From the NCBI GenBank assembly GCA_029259935.1, contig JAJDEH010000479.1, forward strand, positions 1-42,673: a stretch of DNA of 42,673 nucleotides. The letters are read 5' to 3'. Below, in pieces: positions 15,387-23,480 of the stretch. Source of the DNA: Planctomycetota bacterium. Its GTDB lineage: Bacteria; Planctomycetota; Planctomycetia; Pirellulales; Pirellulaceae. The position numbers were made by a program, and so were the translations under genes. Under the pieces are notes generated by a model. That model ran no database searches. It saw only the letters and a list, made by a program, of their open reading frames with translations, and was not told the origin of the DNA. How positions within the stretch are numbered: position 1 is the first letter of the stretch; every line of letters starts with the position of its first letter.

Positions 15387-17294
15387 TTACTTCAGCCGCT
15401 TGGAAAGCTCGCCGGCAACCTCGTTGATGTGGATGCCCCGGTTGATCACTTTGCCATCCTTGCCGACCAGCAGCATCGCCGGCAGTGTGAGAATTCCCAG
15501 TTCGTTGGCTAGGCGGCTGTCCAAACCACCGTCTTCGTGAAGCTGGGGCCAGGAAAGACGAGCCTTTTGGATATGGCCGACCGCGTCTTTTCGGTCCGCG
15601 TCAAGATTCACCCCAATCAGCGCGAAGCCACGACTGCCGTATTTGGCTTGCAGTTCCTTGAGCGTCCTCATGTCGTTCTTACAGGGTTCGCACCACGTCG
15701 CCCAATAGTGGATCAGGACGACTTTGCCTCGATAGGCGGAAAGGTCCACTGAACGACGATCCAAGGAGCGTCCCCGCAGTTGCAGTTGCTTGCCTTCGCT
15801 ATCCAATCTCCGAACCGCCCCGTCGGCTTTCGATGCCAAAGGCGACTTCGGAAATTCACGACTGATGCGACCGTACCAAGCTTTTGACTTGGTTTCCTCG
15901 CCAGCAAACTCCTGTGCCAGTGCAAGCTGCAGCATGGCGTCCGGCGTATCATCGGACTTGGCGTACTCTTTGACAAAGTCTTCCAGTTGCACGAGCCAGT
16001 CTTCTTGAATCTTGCTCATGTCGGCGTCCGGCGACTGCAGGCTCTTGGTGTACTCCGCGTTCATGTAGCGGTACTTGACGTATGCCGCCGAAGTCGATCC
16101 GCCGCCCAAGTTGGCCAGCGATTTGTGAAACTTCTTGAGCCGATCGATACCGTCGGGATAGTCGCCCGCTTGAATGGCCCCGCTAATCGTGTCGGCATAT
16201 TGGTGAATCCAATTCGAGCGGTCGGCGGGATCGGTCGTCGCCGCGATCAACTGCTCTAGAATCTCGGCACGTTGTTCGTTGTACTTGTTCTTACCGGAAC
16301 TCGAGGTTGTCGATTTCAGCGTTCGTTCCACCTCGTCATATTTGTTCAGCAATTTTTGAATGGCTTCATCGACACCCGTACTGGCCGGCGCTTCGGCGGG
16401 ACGGCTACGATGAATTGCGTACGAGTAAAGGCTGTCGGGTGCCGCATTCGCTTCGCCATCTACAAGCGTCTTAGGCACATCGATGACGCGCCAAGTGTCG
16501 CCTACTCGAATCATCGTGCCGATCGCGATCTGCGAGTGCTTGCCGCCGGTTTCCACCACGGCGGAGACGTTATCGTACAGGACAACATCCTTGACCGAGC
16601 CGTTTGTTCCGGCGGGCAGCACACCTGGTCGCACGCCACCAAAGTGCAACCATTTCGACGTGCGGTCGACGACCTGCTGGCGAGTGGACATGCTGGCAAA
16701 ACTCGATTCCGCCTTGGCGATTTGCTCTGAAAGCCTTTTGGAATATGAATCGCCCACGCCAAGCTGTTTCAATTCGCTCTTGGTCAACAGCACACGTTTA
16801 AATCGCGAGGGATCGCGGCGGGCTAACGCGGCGACAACTTCCGCCGACGCTTCCTCGGCCGAAATGGTCTTCCAGGAATCGATCGCGCCGTCTTCGTCTT
16901 TGTCCAGTCCCCAACGGCTGCCTTCGGTCCCCAGCCAGCGGTACTGGTCGGCTTTGCCGTTGAAATTTGAATCGATATCCCGGTAAATCTCGACGCCCTC
17001 ATTGAAGTAACACCACTGATCGACCTTGTTGTCGGCATTCGTATCGACGAACCGCCGCAGCAGGCCACCGGACTCGTCGCGCACTACCCAACCGCTGACG
17101 TCGCCCTCGCGTTCCGCCTTAATCGTGCAGTTTTCCCAGTCCTTTTCCGCGGGCTGTTCGAAATTCACATCGCTCTGAATGGGTTTCAGAGCCAGCGCCT
17201 GCGATACTTTGGGAGCGGCCGCCATGATGGGCGAAGCAAGAAGAGAGCCGATGACGACGGAAATGAGTGCCAATCGTTGAGAAATGATAACCAT
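15387..17294 (-). CDS. Exported multi-domain TlpA-like thiol-disulfide redoxin
   Basis: This 635-residue protein starts with a signal peptide (residues 1-25). Residues 75-140 carry acidic calcium-binding-like loops: DTNADNKVDQW, DIDSNFNGKADQY and DKDEDGAIDSW. A middle region of about 350 residues is helical. The C terminus (about 510-635) is a TlpA/AhpC-type thioredoxin fold with WATWCEPCK (Cys535, Cys538) and a cis-Pro motif TLP605A. The redoxin would reduce or oxidise thiols outside the cytoplasm. Length is several times that of TlpA because of the added N-terminal regions, a layout I associate with planctomycetes. The gene converges with the zinc-ribbon gene. Confidence 0.85.
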   Translation of the reverse strand: MVIISQRLALISVVIGSLLASPIMAAAPKVSQALALKPIQSDVNFEQPAEKDWENCTIKAEREGDVSGWVVRDESGGLLRRFVDTNADNKVDQWCYFNEGVEIYRDIDSNFNGKADQYRWLGTEGSRWGLDKDEDGAIDSWKTISAEEASAEVVAALARRDPSRFKRVLLTKSELKQLGVGDSYSKRLSEQIAKAESSFASMSTRQQVVDRTSKWLHFGGVRPGVLPAGTNGSVKDVVLYDNVSAVVETGGKHSQIAIGTMIRVGDTWRVIDVPKTLVDGEANAAPDSLYSYAIHRSRPAEAPASTGVDEAIQKLLNKYDEVERTLKSTTSSSGKNKYNEQRAEILEQLIAATTDPADRSNWIHQYADTISGAIQAGDYPDGIDRLKKFHKSLANLGGGSTSAAYVKYRYMNAEYTKSLQSPDADMSKIQEDWLVQLEDFVKEYAKSDDTPDAMLQLALAQEFAGEETKSKAWYGRISREFPKSPLASKADGAVRRLDSEGKQLQLRGRSLDRRSVDLSAYRGKVVLIHYWATWCEPCKNDMRTLKELQAKYGSRGFALIGVNLDADRKDAVGHIQKARLSWPQLHEDGGLDSRLANELGILTLPAMLLVGKDGKVINRGIHINEVAGELSKRLK

Positions 17295-17491
17295 CTATCG
17301 ATATTCCTCTATCCACAATTCTTTCAAAAAGCTGTCAAAATATTACGGCTACGAAGTATTTGTCGGCTCGGCAACACGTTTCGCATGATCCAATTGAGTA
17401 GATTTTTCCCGCCTTGCGCCTCTTCCCGCGTATTGCGACAATGTCGAGCCGGATTGCGTCGAGCGGTTGGTGGATCCGAGCGGAACCCCGT

Positions 17492-17519
17492 TTGACAGGC
17501 ACGCCAGCCAACCTAGAAT
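17492..17519 (+). promoter_or_regulatory. Sigma-70 promoter of the tRNA-Ile/tRNA-Ala genes
   Basis: A perfect -35 TTGACA (17492-17497), a 16-bp spacer and the -10 TAGAAT (17514-17519, 5 of 6 bases) lie 22 bp before tRNA-Ile. This is the best consensus promoter in the window and would start transcription at about 17526. Confidence 0.75.
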
Positions 17520-17541
17520 ACGTAATCACCATTTGTTTGTT

Positions 17542-17615
17542 GGGTGTATAGCTCAGTTGGTTAGAGCGCGTCGCTGATAACGACGAGGTCCATGGTTCGA
17601 CTCCATGTACACCCA
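17542..17615 (+). tRNA. tRNA-Ile (anticodon GAT)
   Basis: The 74-nt cloverleaf is complete. The acceptor GGGTGTA pairs perfectly with TACACCC. The D stem is GCTC/GAGC. The anticodon stem is CGTCG/CGACG with loop CTGATAA, anticodon GAT at 17576-17578. The T arm is CATGG-TTCGACT-CCATG, and the discriminator is A. CCA is not encoded. Confidence 0.97.
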
Positions 17616-17777
17616 CTCCTGCTGGGATGCCCGCAACCAAATCGAGCTTTGTTTCAATACTCGCCTTCTTCCTGTAAAAGACGCTTTTCTGAAGCCGTCG
17701 AATCAACGGGCTGTGAGGCCCGTCCAGTCAAACGGCGCGCCAAGTTGAGTTGAAAATCTCGAACATTTGGATTTCAC

Positions 17778-17850
17778 GGGGACGTAGCTCAATTGGGAGA
17801 GCACCGGCTTTGCAAGCCGGGGGTTGAGGGTTCGAGCCCCTTCGTCTCCA
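17778..17850 (+). tRNA. tRNA-Ala (anticodon TGC)
   Basis: The 73-nt cloverleaf has acceptor GGGGACG paired with CGTCTCC (one G-T pair). The D stem is GCTC/GAGC. The anticodon stem is CCGGC/GCCGG with loop TTTGCAA, anticodon TGC at 17811-17813. The T-arm loop is TTCGAGC, and the discriminator is A. CCA is not encoded. It follows tRNA-Ile by 162 bp, and no rRNA gene is nearby. Confidence 0.97.
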
Positions 17851-17868
17851 CTCTTTGTTTATAGATGT

Positions 17869-17886
17869 TTCCGGCGATTGCCGGAA
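17869..17886 (+). terminator. Hairpin downstream of tRNA-Ala, candidate terminator or processing signal
   Basis: A perfect 7-bp stem TTCCGGC/GCCGGAA with loop GATT lies 18 bp after tRNA-Ala. No T-tract follows, so it is not a canonical intrinsic terminator. Confidence 0.4.
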
Positions 17887-18131
17887 CGCGAATGACGGGC
17901 CGCACGCAAGATGGCACGAATTGGCTGGCGTGCCACCGCTAGTCCGATAGCACCCCAACGCTATCACCACCAGCCTCCGGTGTGCCTGACAGGGTCACCC
18001 TCTCCCAAATTGGCTCACGAGACCGAATCGTTTCGAATTGCCCAAATCGGGCTTCGGATTTGGTTGCCTCGCGTCGCCGCAGTTGTTCCCGAACCACATG
18101 TGGATGCACCCTCTCAGCCAGCCACTCTGTG

Positions 18132-18247
18132 TTGTGATACGATGACGCCAAAGAGCATTGGGATGATGCAAGATTCATTTTTGCCAGGTTTAGGTTGACC
18201 GCATGAACGAAGCGAACGTCGATGACAAGCGTCACGACGATGCCAAA
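18132..18247 (+). repeat. Truncated copy of the leader and first 15 codons of the fused MFS/spermidine-synthase-like gene
   Basis: TTGTGATACGATGACG (18132-18147) recurs at 19811-19826. A partly conserved stretch with indels follows. Then ATGAACGAAGCG and the next 33 bases (18203-18247) are identical to 19887-19931, encoding MNEANVDDKRHDDAK in both. After this codon the copies diverge completely. An in-frame TAG lies just before this ATG, and the reading frame continues only about 40 codons into the HEAT remnant on the other strand, so this copy is not a functional gene. The rest of 17887-18308 shows nothing else recognisable. Confidence 0.85.
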
Positions 18248-18308
18248 AGAACGGCCTCATGGGCTCAAACACCACGACTAGAACCTGGTCCATTTCTTCG
18301 ACGAAGAA

Positions 18309-19200
18309 CTACTTTTGCAGAGATTTCCGATACCACAATTGCCACTTCGCTTTGTCGACGCCGAAGCTGACGTCCGTCAATTCAATTAGATGGGCGGCAA
18401 TGTAACGATTCCACTCTTCATCCTTCCTATCTACTTTGAATCGATCGAGTTTGGCGTCCAACAGCGAGATCAGTGCCTCGATCGATGAACTCGACTTGTC
18501 GACGTGACAGGCTTCGATGGCGTGTTGCAGGGCGTAAGTATTCGTGTATTCGCCCTCGTTAAAGAAGTCCCTGGGAGCACTCGTCAGCAATTCCGCGATC
18601 TCGACGGCTGCGTCAGCGTTTGTTTTCTTAGCGAGCCAGTACAATACAAGATTCCGGCTGATTCCGTCCTCTTTCTTAAGTTCATCCACGAGTGCTTTCG
18701 TCGGATTTTCGCCAAGTAGCACTTTCAAAAGTTGCGCCCGCTGCCGGGAATCGTTTTCCATTTTCGGCATCTTCTCGCGAAGCCGGTTGAAGACATCCTT
18801 CTGGTCGAGCGAGAGAATCGCGCGAAACGCGTACGATTCATCAATCGATTCGATCAGGCCGTCAATTACCAAGTTACGGTCGTGCCGTAATAGATATCCT
18901 TGCAACGCTCGGCGCGTAGCGGAGTCCTGCTGTTGACGCCGCAGTAGTTTTTTGGCCGTTTCAATAACCTGCTGCTGCTCGGACCTCAGCAATGCAAACA
19001 CGATATCTTCACTAGCGGGTTCGCTCTCGCAAGCGATTTTGCAAAGCACCTGAACGATCGCGTTAGCAACGGATTGGTTCGATCGAATTGTGAGCGCGAG
19101 CTTTGCCGATTGTCGAGCAGCCTACCTTTTTATCGCCAAGGCTGTACGGTTTGATCAGATGCTGTAAAATGAACGTAGGATCGTTGGGGCTTCGATGATC
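18309..19200 (-). pseudogene. HEAT-repeat-like gene remnant (5'-truncated, frameshifted)
   Basis: From 19121 down to 18309 the minus strand encodes about 270 residues of helical-repeat protein. It ends with LTDVSFGVDKAKWQLWYRKS, a pattern seen at the ends of HEAT-type repeats. No ATG is available at its start, only an internal GTG at 19049, and protein-like sequence continues upstream (AARQSAKLALTIRSNQSVAN) to a TAG at 19122-19124. In another frame just upstream, DPTFILQHLIKPYSLGDKKV reads on naturally into AARQSAK if one G near 19121-19124 is removed. The likely picture is the C-terminal part of a larger gene broken by a +1 frameshift. A shorter GTG-started protein of 246 residues cannot be excluded. 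Confidence 0.6.
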
Positions 19201-19886
19201 CACCTGGGGCGAGTTTCTTGTTGCTCTTGGACACCTGGGCATCGGCGCATGATTGGCGCTCAACGTCCGTCTAGAGTGCGCCTACCACATTTTGAAATGG
19301 TTGCACGATTGCCAACGTTTTTAATGTCGTCGGGCGGGCAAGTGAGTAGGAGGCTTTACCGTTAACTTGTTGGGGCGGTTTCTTTTAGGGCAGTCATCAT
19401 GACGAAAGGAGTAAGAGCATGAGCGGCGGGGGCGTATGTTACACTTCTCGAAGTGCGCCGCTTTGGGGCGACTGCTTTGAGATGGCGGCAGGATCGCGGG
19501 TACTTCACGCGTCATCCATTGATCCGAGGTTTTCCTTCCTTCGCTTCGTCCGGCCCCTTGTCGCTGTTTGCTGTGTTTGCAAGCGTAGTCTGTTCATAAT
19601 CGCTGCGATTGGACGTCCGGTTGGCTTTCTTCCTTGCGCGTCCTTGCGCGGGACAGGCATGATTCGACGAAGCCTTTTTGCTGAGCAGAATCCATCAACG
19701 GAGCCATGGCCGATTCGAACAAGCGGTACGCGTGATTCCTGCACACACCTCGTGCACTTGCGAGCCATTTTCGAAGTAGTCCAGTTCAACGTTTCCCCGG
19801 ACACTCCGTCTTGTGATACGATGACGGGCAGGCCGCTCTTTGGGATAATACAAGATCTATTTGTTGACAGGCTTAGGTTGACCCGC
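19201..19886. other. Non-coding region upstream of the fused MFS/spermidine-synthase-like gene
   Basis: The main content is the intact copy of the duplicated leader (19811-19886). The frame of the downstream gene stays open back to an ATG at 19419, which has a GGAG ahead of it. The 156 residues this would add look unlike protein, and the equivalent leader copy at 18132-18202 has a stop in that frame. I therefore treat 19419-19886 as untranslated. TACGAT within TTGTGATACGATGAC could be a -10 box. Confidence 0.5.
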
Positions 19887-22067
19887 ATGAACGAAGCGAA
19901 CGTCGATGACAAGCGTCACGACGATGCCAAATCCCAAAAAGCCGGACGCCCTTCCGCTTGGTTGGCGCTGGTTTTCACGATTACGATTTTCCTTTCGGCC
20001 TTCTTGTTGTTCCAAGTGCAGCCGCTGATCAGCAAGGCGATTCTTCCGTGGTTCGGCGGCAGTCCCTCGTTGTGGACGGCCAGCATGCTGTTCTTTCAAG
20101 TGGCGTTGTTCGCGGGCTATGCCTACGCTCATTTGTGTACGAAATACTTGCCGCCGTTCGTGCAAGGCCTGGTACATGTCGTCCTGGTCGTGACGGCCTT
20201 GCTGCTGTTGCCCATCGCGCCGGCGGAAAGCTGGAAGTCGAGCGACGTTGCCGAACCAACCTGGCATGTGATTGCATTACTCGGCGTTTCAGTTGGACCG
20301 CAATTCTTCTTGCTCTCGACGACGGCGCCGCTGGTGCAAGCCTGGTGGAGCCGCGTGTTCGCCGGGTCGCCTTATCGGCTGTACGCGGTTTCCAATGCCG
20401 GTTCACTGCTGGCGCTGGTCGGATTTCCTTTTCTGTTGGAGCCGACGTTGGGTGTGCAATTACAGATGAACATCTGGTCGACCTGCTTTGGTGTCTTCGC
20501 GCTGTTGCTGCTGATTTGCGGCAGCACGGTTTGGAAAAACGAACCGCGCGAAGCTCTCCCAAAAAGGGAGCGAGACTCGGACACTTCCGCCAGCGAAGGC
20601 GAACTGCGGGCTGATCACATCGGCGTTTGGCGCAGAGTATCCTGGGTGGCGATGTCGGCGGGCGGTTCGGTTTTGTTGTTGGCCACGACGAACCACTTAT
20701 GTAGAGATGTGGCGGTGGTGCCGCTGCTGTGGGTCGCGCCGCTCAGCTTGTATCTGCTTAGCTTTGTGATTTGCTTCGGCGCGGCCGGCGGATATCGGCG
20801 CACTTGGTGCGTTCCTTTGATGTTGTTGTTTACCTTTCTGGCCTCGGTCCACTTTAGCAACGAACAAGTGTTTGGGTTTTGGCCGCAGTTGATCATTTAC
20901 CTGGGAGCGCTGTTCGGCAGTTGCCTGGTATTGCATGGCGAACTGTACCAGTTGCGTCCAGGGCCCCGGCATCTGACGGCGTTTTATTTGCTCGTGTCGG
21001 GCGGTGGCGCCATGGGTGGAATCTTCGTGAGCCTGGTTGCTCCGCGTCTGTTTTCCGGCTTGTACGAATTCCCGCTTAGCATGATTGCCTGCTGGCTGGC
21101 GGTGTTCGCGGTCTTTTACTTTGACAAGACGGCGCGGATTCGTCAGCGACGTTGGGTCTGGATTCCCTTGCTGGGTTTGTTTGGCTTGTATTGCATTCAT
21201 TTTGCCTGGGGCGCCGTGGTGCAACAGGATCACGTGGTTTTCGCCCGCCGGAACTTCTACGGCGTGCTGACGATCCTCGACATGCGGCAGGGCGGCCAGC
21301 GAGTATTTCACGTTCGCAGCGGCTCGGTGCGGCACGGCACGCAATTCGCCGACGAAGAATTGAGGATGCAGCCGACCGCCTATTATGGACCGACGGGCGG
21401 ACTGGGAATGGTCATGCAAGAGACGAACCGAGCGCCCAGTCGCCGGATTGGCGCGATTGGCTTGGGGGCGGGCACGATCATCGTATACGGAAAATCAGCC
21501 GACTATTTTCACTTCTACGAGCTTGATCCCGACATGGCGCAAATCGCTGAGCGTCGATTCAGTTTCCTACAACGAGCCAGTACCGAACGAGGCGTGGAAT
21601 ACGACATTGTCTTAGGCGACGCGCGCAAGAGCATGGAGATAGAAGCCAACGACGGCGCGGCTGCATCCGAACGGTTTGATATTCTCGTGCTCGATGCCTT
21701 CAGCGGCGACGCCATTCCGGTGCATTTGCTTACCGTCGAGGCTTTTGAAATCTATCTCCAACGTCTGCACGCCAACAGTATCGTGGCGGTTAACATTTCC
21801 AACCAGCACCTCGATTTGCTGCCGGTTCTGCGGGGAACGGCCGAACATTTCAAACTCGACTTGGCCGTGGTTTACGACGTTCCCGAGCCAGAACTACAAG
21901 CGCGGCAACTGGCCGCCAGCCGCTGGGCGCTGCTAGGCAGCGCGGCGCGGCTGGCCAACTTGAAGCGACATCCGCAAGTCGACGCACCGTCCACCACGGC
22001 TCCCTCGGTGCTGTGGACCGACGACTATAGCAATATATTTCGACTCATCCCGTTTTTCGAAGGATAA
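19887..22067 (+). CDS. Fused MFS-type membrane domain / spermidine-synthase-like methyltransferase-fold protein
   Basis: The 726-residue product has a hydrophilic leader (MNEANVDDKRHDDAK) and about 420 residues of hydrophobic helices (from LALVFTITIFLSAFLLFQVQ). A soluble C-terminal domain follows with Rossmann-like motifs: AIGLGAGTIIVYG near 520, ELDPDMAQIAERRF, and LVLDAFSGDAIPVHLLT near 602. This is the 'fused MFS/spermidine synthase' architecture. Aminopropyl transfer has not been shown for this group to my knowledge, and the DAFSGDAIP loop differs from classical spermidine synthase. The start is set by the 45-nt identity with the copy at 18203. The aminotransferase gene follows 8 bp downstream and is probably co-transcribed. 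Confidence 0.85.
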   Translation: MNEANVDDKRHDDAKSQKAGRPSAWLALVFTITIFLSAFLLFQVQPLISKAILPWFGGSPSLWTASMLFFQVALFAGYAYAHLCTKYLPPFVQGLVHVVLVVTALLLLPIAPAESWKSSDVAEPTWHVIALLGVSVGPQFFLLSTTAPLVQAWWSRVFAGSPYRLYAVSNAGSLLALVGFPFLLEPTLGVQLQMNIWSTCFGVFALLLLICGSTVWKNEPREALPKRERDSDTSASEGELRADHIGVWRRVSWVAMSAGGSVLLLATTNHLCRDVAVVPLLWVAPLSLYLLSFVICFGAAGGYRRTWCVPLMLLFTFLASVHFSNEQVFGFWPQLIIYLGALFGSCLVLHGELYQLRPGPRHLTAFYLLVSGGGAMGGIFVSLVAPRLFSGLYEFPLSMIACWLAVFAVFYFDKTARIRQRRWVWIPLLGLFGLYCIHFAWGAVVQQDHVVFARRNFYGVLTILDMRQGGQRVFHVRSGSVRHGTQFADEELRMQPTAYYGPTGGLGMVMQETNRAPSRRIGAIGLGAGTIIVYGKSADYFHFYELDPDMAQIAERRFSFLQRASTERGVEYDIVLGDARKSMEIEANDGAAASERFDILVLDAFSGDAIPVHLLTVEAFEIYLQRLHANSIVAVNISNQHLDLLPVLRGTAEHFKLDLAVVYDVPEPELQARQLAASRWALLGSAARLANLKRHPQVDAPSTTAPSVLWTDDYSNIFRLIPFFEG

Positions 22068-22075
22068 TTCGCACC

Positions 22076-23443
22076 ATGATGCCCGACTTGATCTCCGTTG
22101 CTCAGACCGGCGAAGAACGATTTCTAAAACAGATCTTCGTGCGCGATCAAATGGCCGAGTGGTCGAAGCAGCCTTTCATCATGGAGCGAGCCAACGGCGT
22201 CCATTATTGGGACACGAACGGCAAGCAGTATCTGGACGCGCTCTCGGGGATTTACGTTGCCAGCTTGGGGCATGACAACCGCCGGGTGATCGAGGCGATC
22301 CAGCAGCAACTCGACGTCTTGCCGTTTTCACCGCCAATGCACGGCACCAACCCGGTCGCCATTCAGTTCGCCAATTTGCTGGCGGAGCTCGCGCCGGGCG
22401 ATCTCTCGGCCGTCAAACTGCAGTGCGGCGGATCGGAAGTGACCGAAGCGGCGATCAAGTTGGCGAGGCAATATCATAAGCTGACCGGCAATCCGGGCAA
22501 GTACAAGATCATATCGCGCTACCTTTCATGGCATGGTTCGACGCTGGGATCGCTGTCCGCCTCGGGGTTGAAAGGCCGCCGCACGGTCAACGAGCCGCTC
22601 GCGCCTGGTTTTATCCACGTCTTTCCGCCGACCTGTTATCGCTGCCCGTTTGGCCAGAGCTATAGCGATTGCGGTATCACCTGCGCGAAGATCGTCGGCG
22701 ACGTGATCGAAATGGAAGATCCCGACACCGTGGCCGCGATCATGGTCGAGCCGATCGGCCACACCGGCGGCGTGATCGACCCGCCCGAAGAATACTTGCC
22801 GATGCTGCGCGAGATTTGCGATCGGCATAACGTACTGCTGATCTTCGACGAAATCATCACCGGCATCGGCCGTACCGGCAATATGTTCGCGGCCGAGACT
22901 TTCGGGGTCACGCCGGATGTACTCTGCATCGGTAAGGGGCTGGGCGGCGGCTATGCACCGATTTCAGCCATGATTTGCCGCCAGCCAATCGCCGAAAGTT
23001 TTTGGGGGCCGGCTGACGAGAATCCGGGTTTCGTGGAAGGGCATACGTTTGAAGGCAACCCGATTTCGTGTGCGGCGGGGATTGCCGTGATTCAAGAGAT
23101 TCTCGAGCGTGACCTGTTGAAGAATGCACAACAGCAAGGGCAAAATCTGCGGCAGGGATTCGAGCGCCTCGCGGAAAAGCACGGCATCATCGGCGACATC
23201 CGCGGTAAGGGGTTGTTTCAAGCCGTCGAATTCGTGAAGGACCAAGCAACCAAGGAACAGTTTCCGACGGACGTTGCGTTTGGTGTGCGAGTTGGGCGAC
23301 GAGCGCTGGAGCGCGGGCTGCTGTGCCGTTTCGATCCGCATTGGATCGCGTTCGGCCCACCGTTGGTGTCGACCGAGGAGAATATCGCCGAAATGGTTGC
23401 CATCCTGGACGCCAGTATTGAGGATGTACTTTCGAACCTATAG
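22076..23443 (+). CDS. Class III PLP-dependent aminotransferase
   Basis: The 455-residue, full-length enzyme has the PLP aspartate in LLIFD258EI and the Schiff-base lysine in DVLCIGK287GLGGGYAP. Also present are CGGSEVTEAAIKLARQY (cofactor phosphate region) and SWHGSTLGSLSASG. A CYRCPFGQSYSDCGITCAK segment brings four cysteines together (187, 190, 199, 203), a feature of one subgroup. Class III enzymes transfer amino groups from omega-amines or omega-amino acids; the substrate here is not clear. The 8-bp gap after the spermidine-synthase-like gene suggests an amine or polyamine context, which is inference. ATG at 22079 is an alternative start. Confidence 0.9.
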   Translation: MMPDLISVAQTGEERFLKQIFVRDQMAEWSKQPFIMERANGVHYWDTNGKQYLDALSGIYVASLGHDNRRVIEAIQQQLDVLPFSPPMHGTNPVAIQFANLLAELAPGDLSAVKLQCGGSEVTEAAIKLARQYHKLTGNPGKYKIISRYLSWHGSTLGSLSASGLKGRRTVNEPLAPGFIHVFPPTCYRCPFGQSYSDCGITCAKIVGDVIEMEDPDTVAAIMVEPIGHTGGVIDPPEEYLPMLREICDRHNVLLIFDEIITGIGRTGNMFAAETFGVTPDVLCIGKGLGGGYAPISAMICRQPIAESFWGPADENPGFVEGHTFEGNPISCAAGIAVIQEILERDLLKNAQQQGQNLRQGFERLAEKHGIIGDIRGKGLFQAVEFVKDQATKEQFPTDVAFGVRVGRRALERGLLCRFDPHWIAFGPPLVSTEENIAEMVAILDASIEDVLSNL

Positions 23444-23480
23444 CTTGCCAACTTTCCACCCGGTAATTGACGAGGCGAAC

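Noticed and set aside
17542..17850. Search for rRNA genes or a CRISPR array near the tRNA pair
   Set aside because: Both flanks are occupied by protein genes or unrelated intergenic sequence. No rRNA-like or regularly spaced repeat sequence was seen anywhere in the window.
19419..19886. 156-codon in-frame extension of the fused MFS/spermidine-synthase-like gene, with GGAG before its ATG
   Set aside because: The extension reads unlike protein. The duplicated leader at 18132-18202 has a stop and indels in that frame, whereas identity is perfect from the ATG at 19887 onward.
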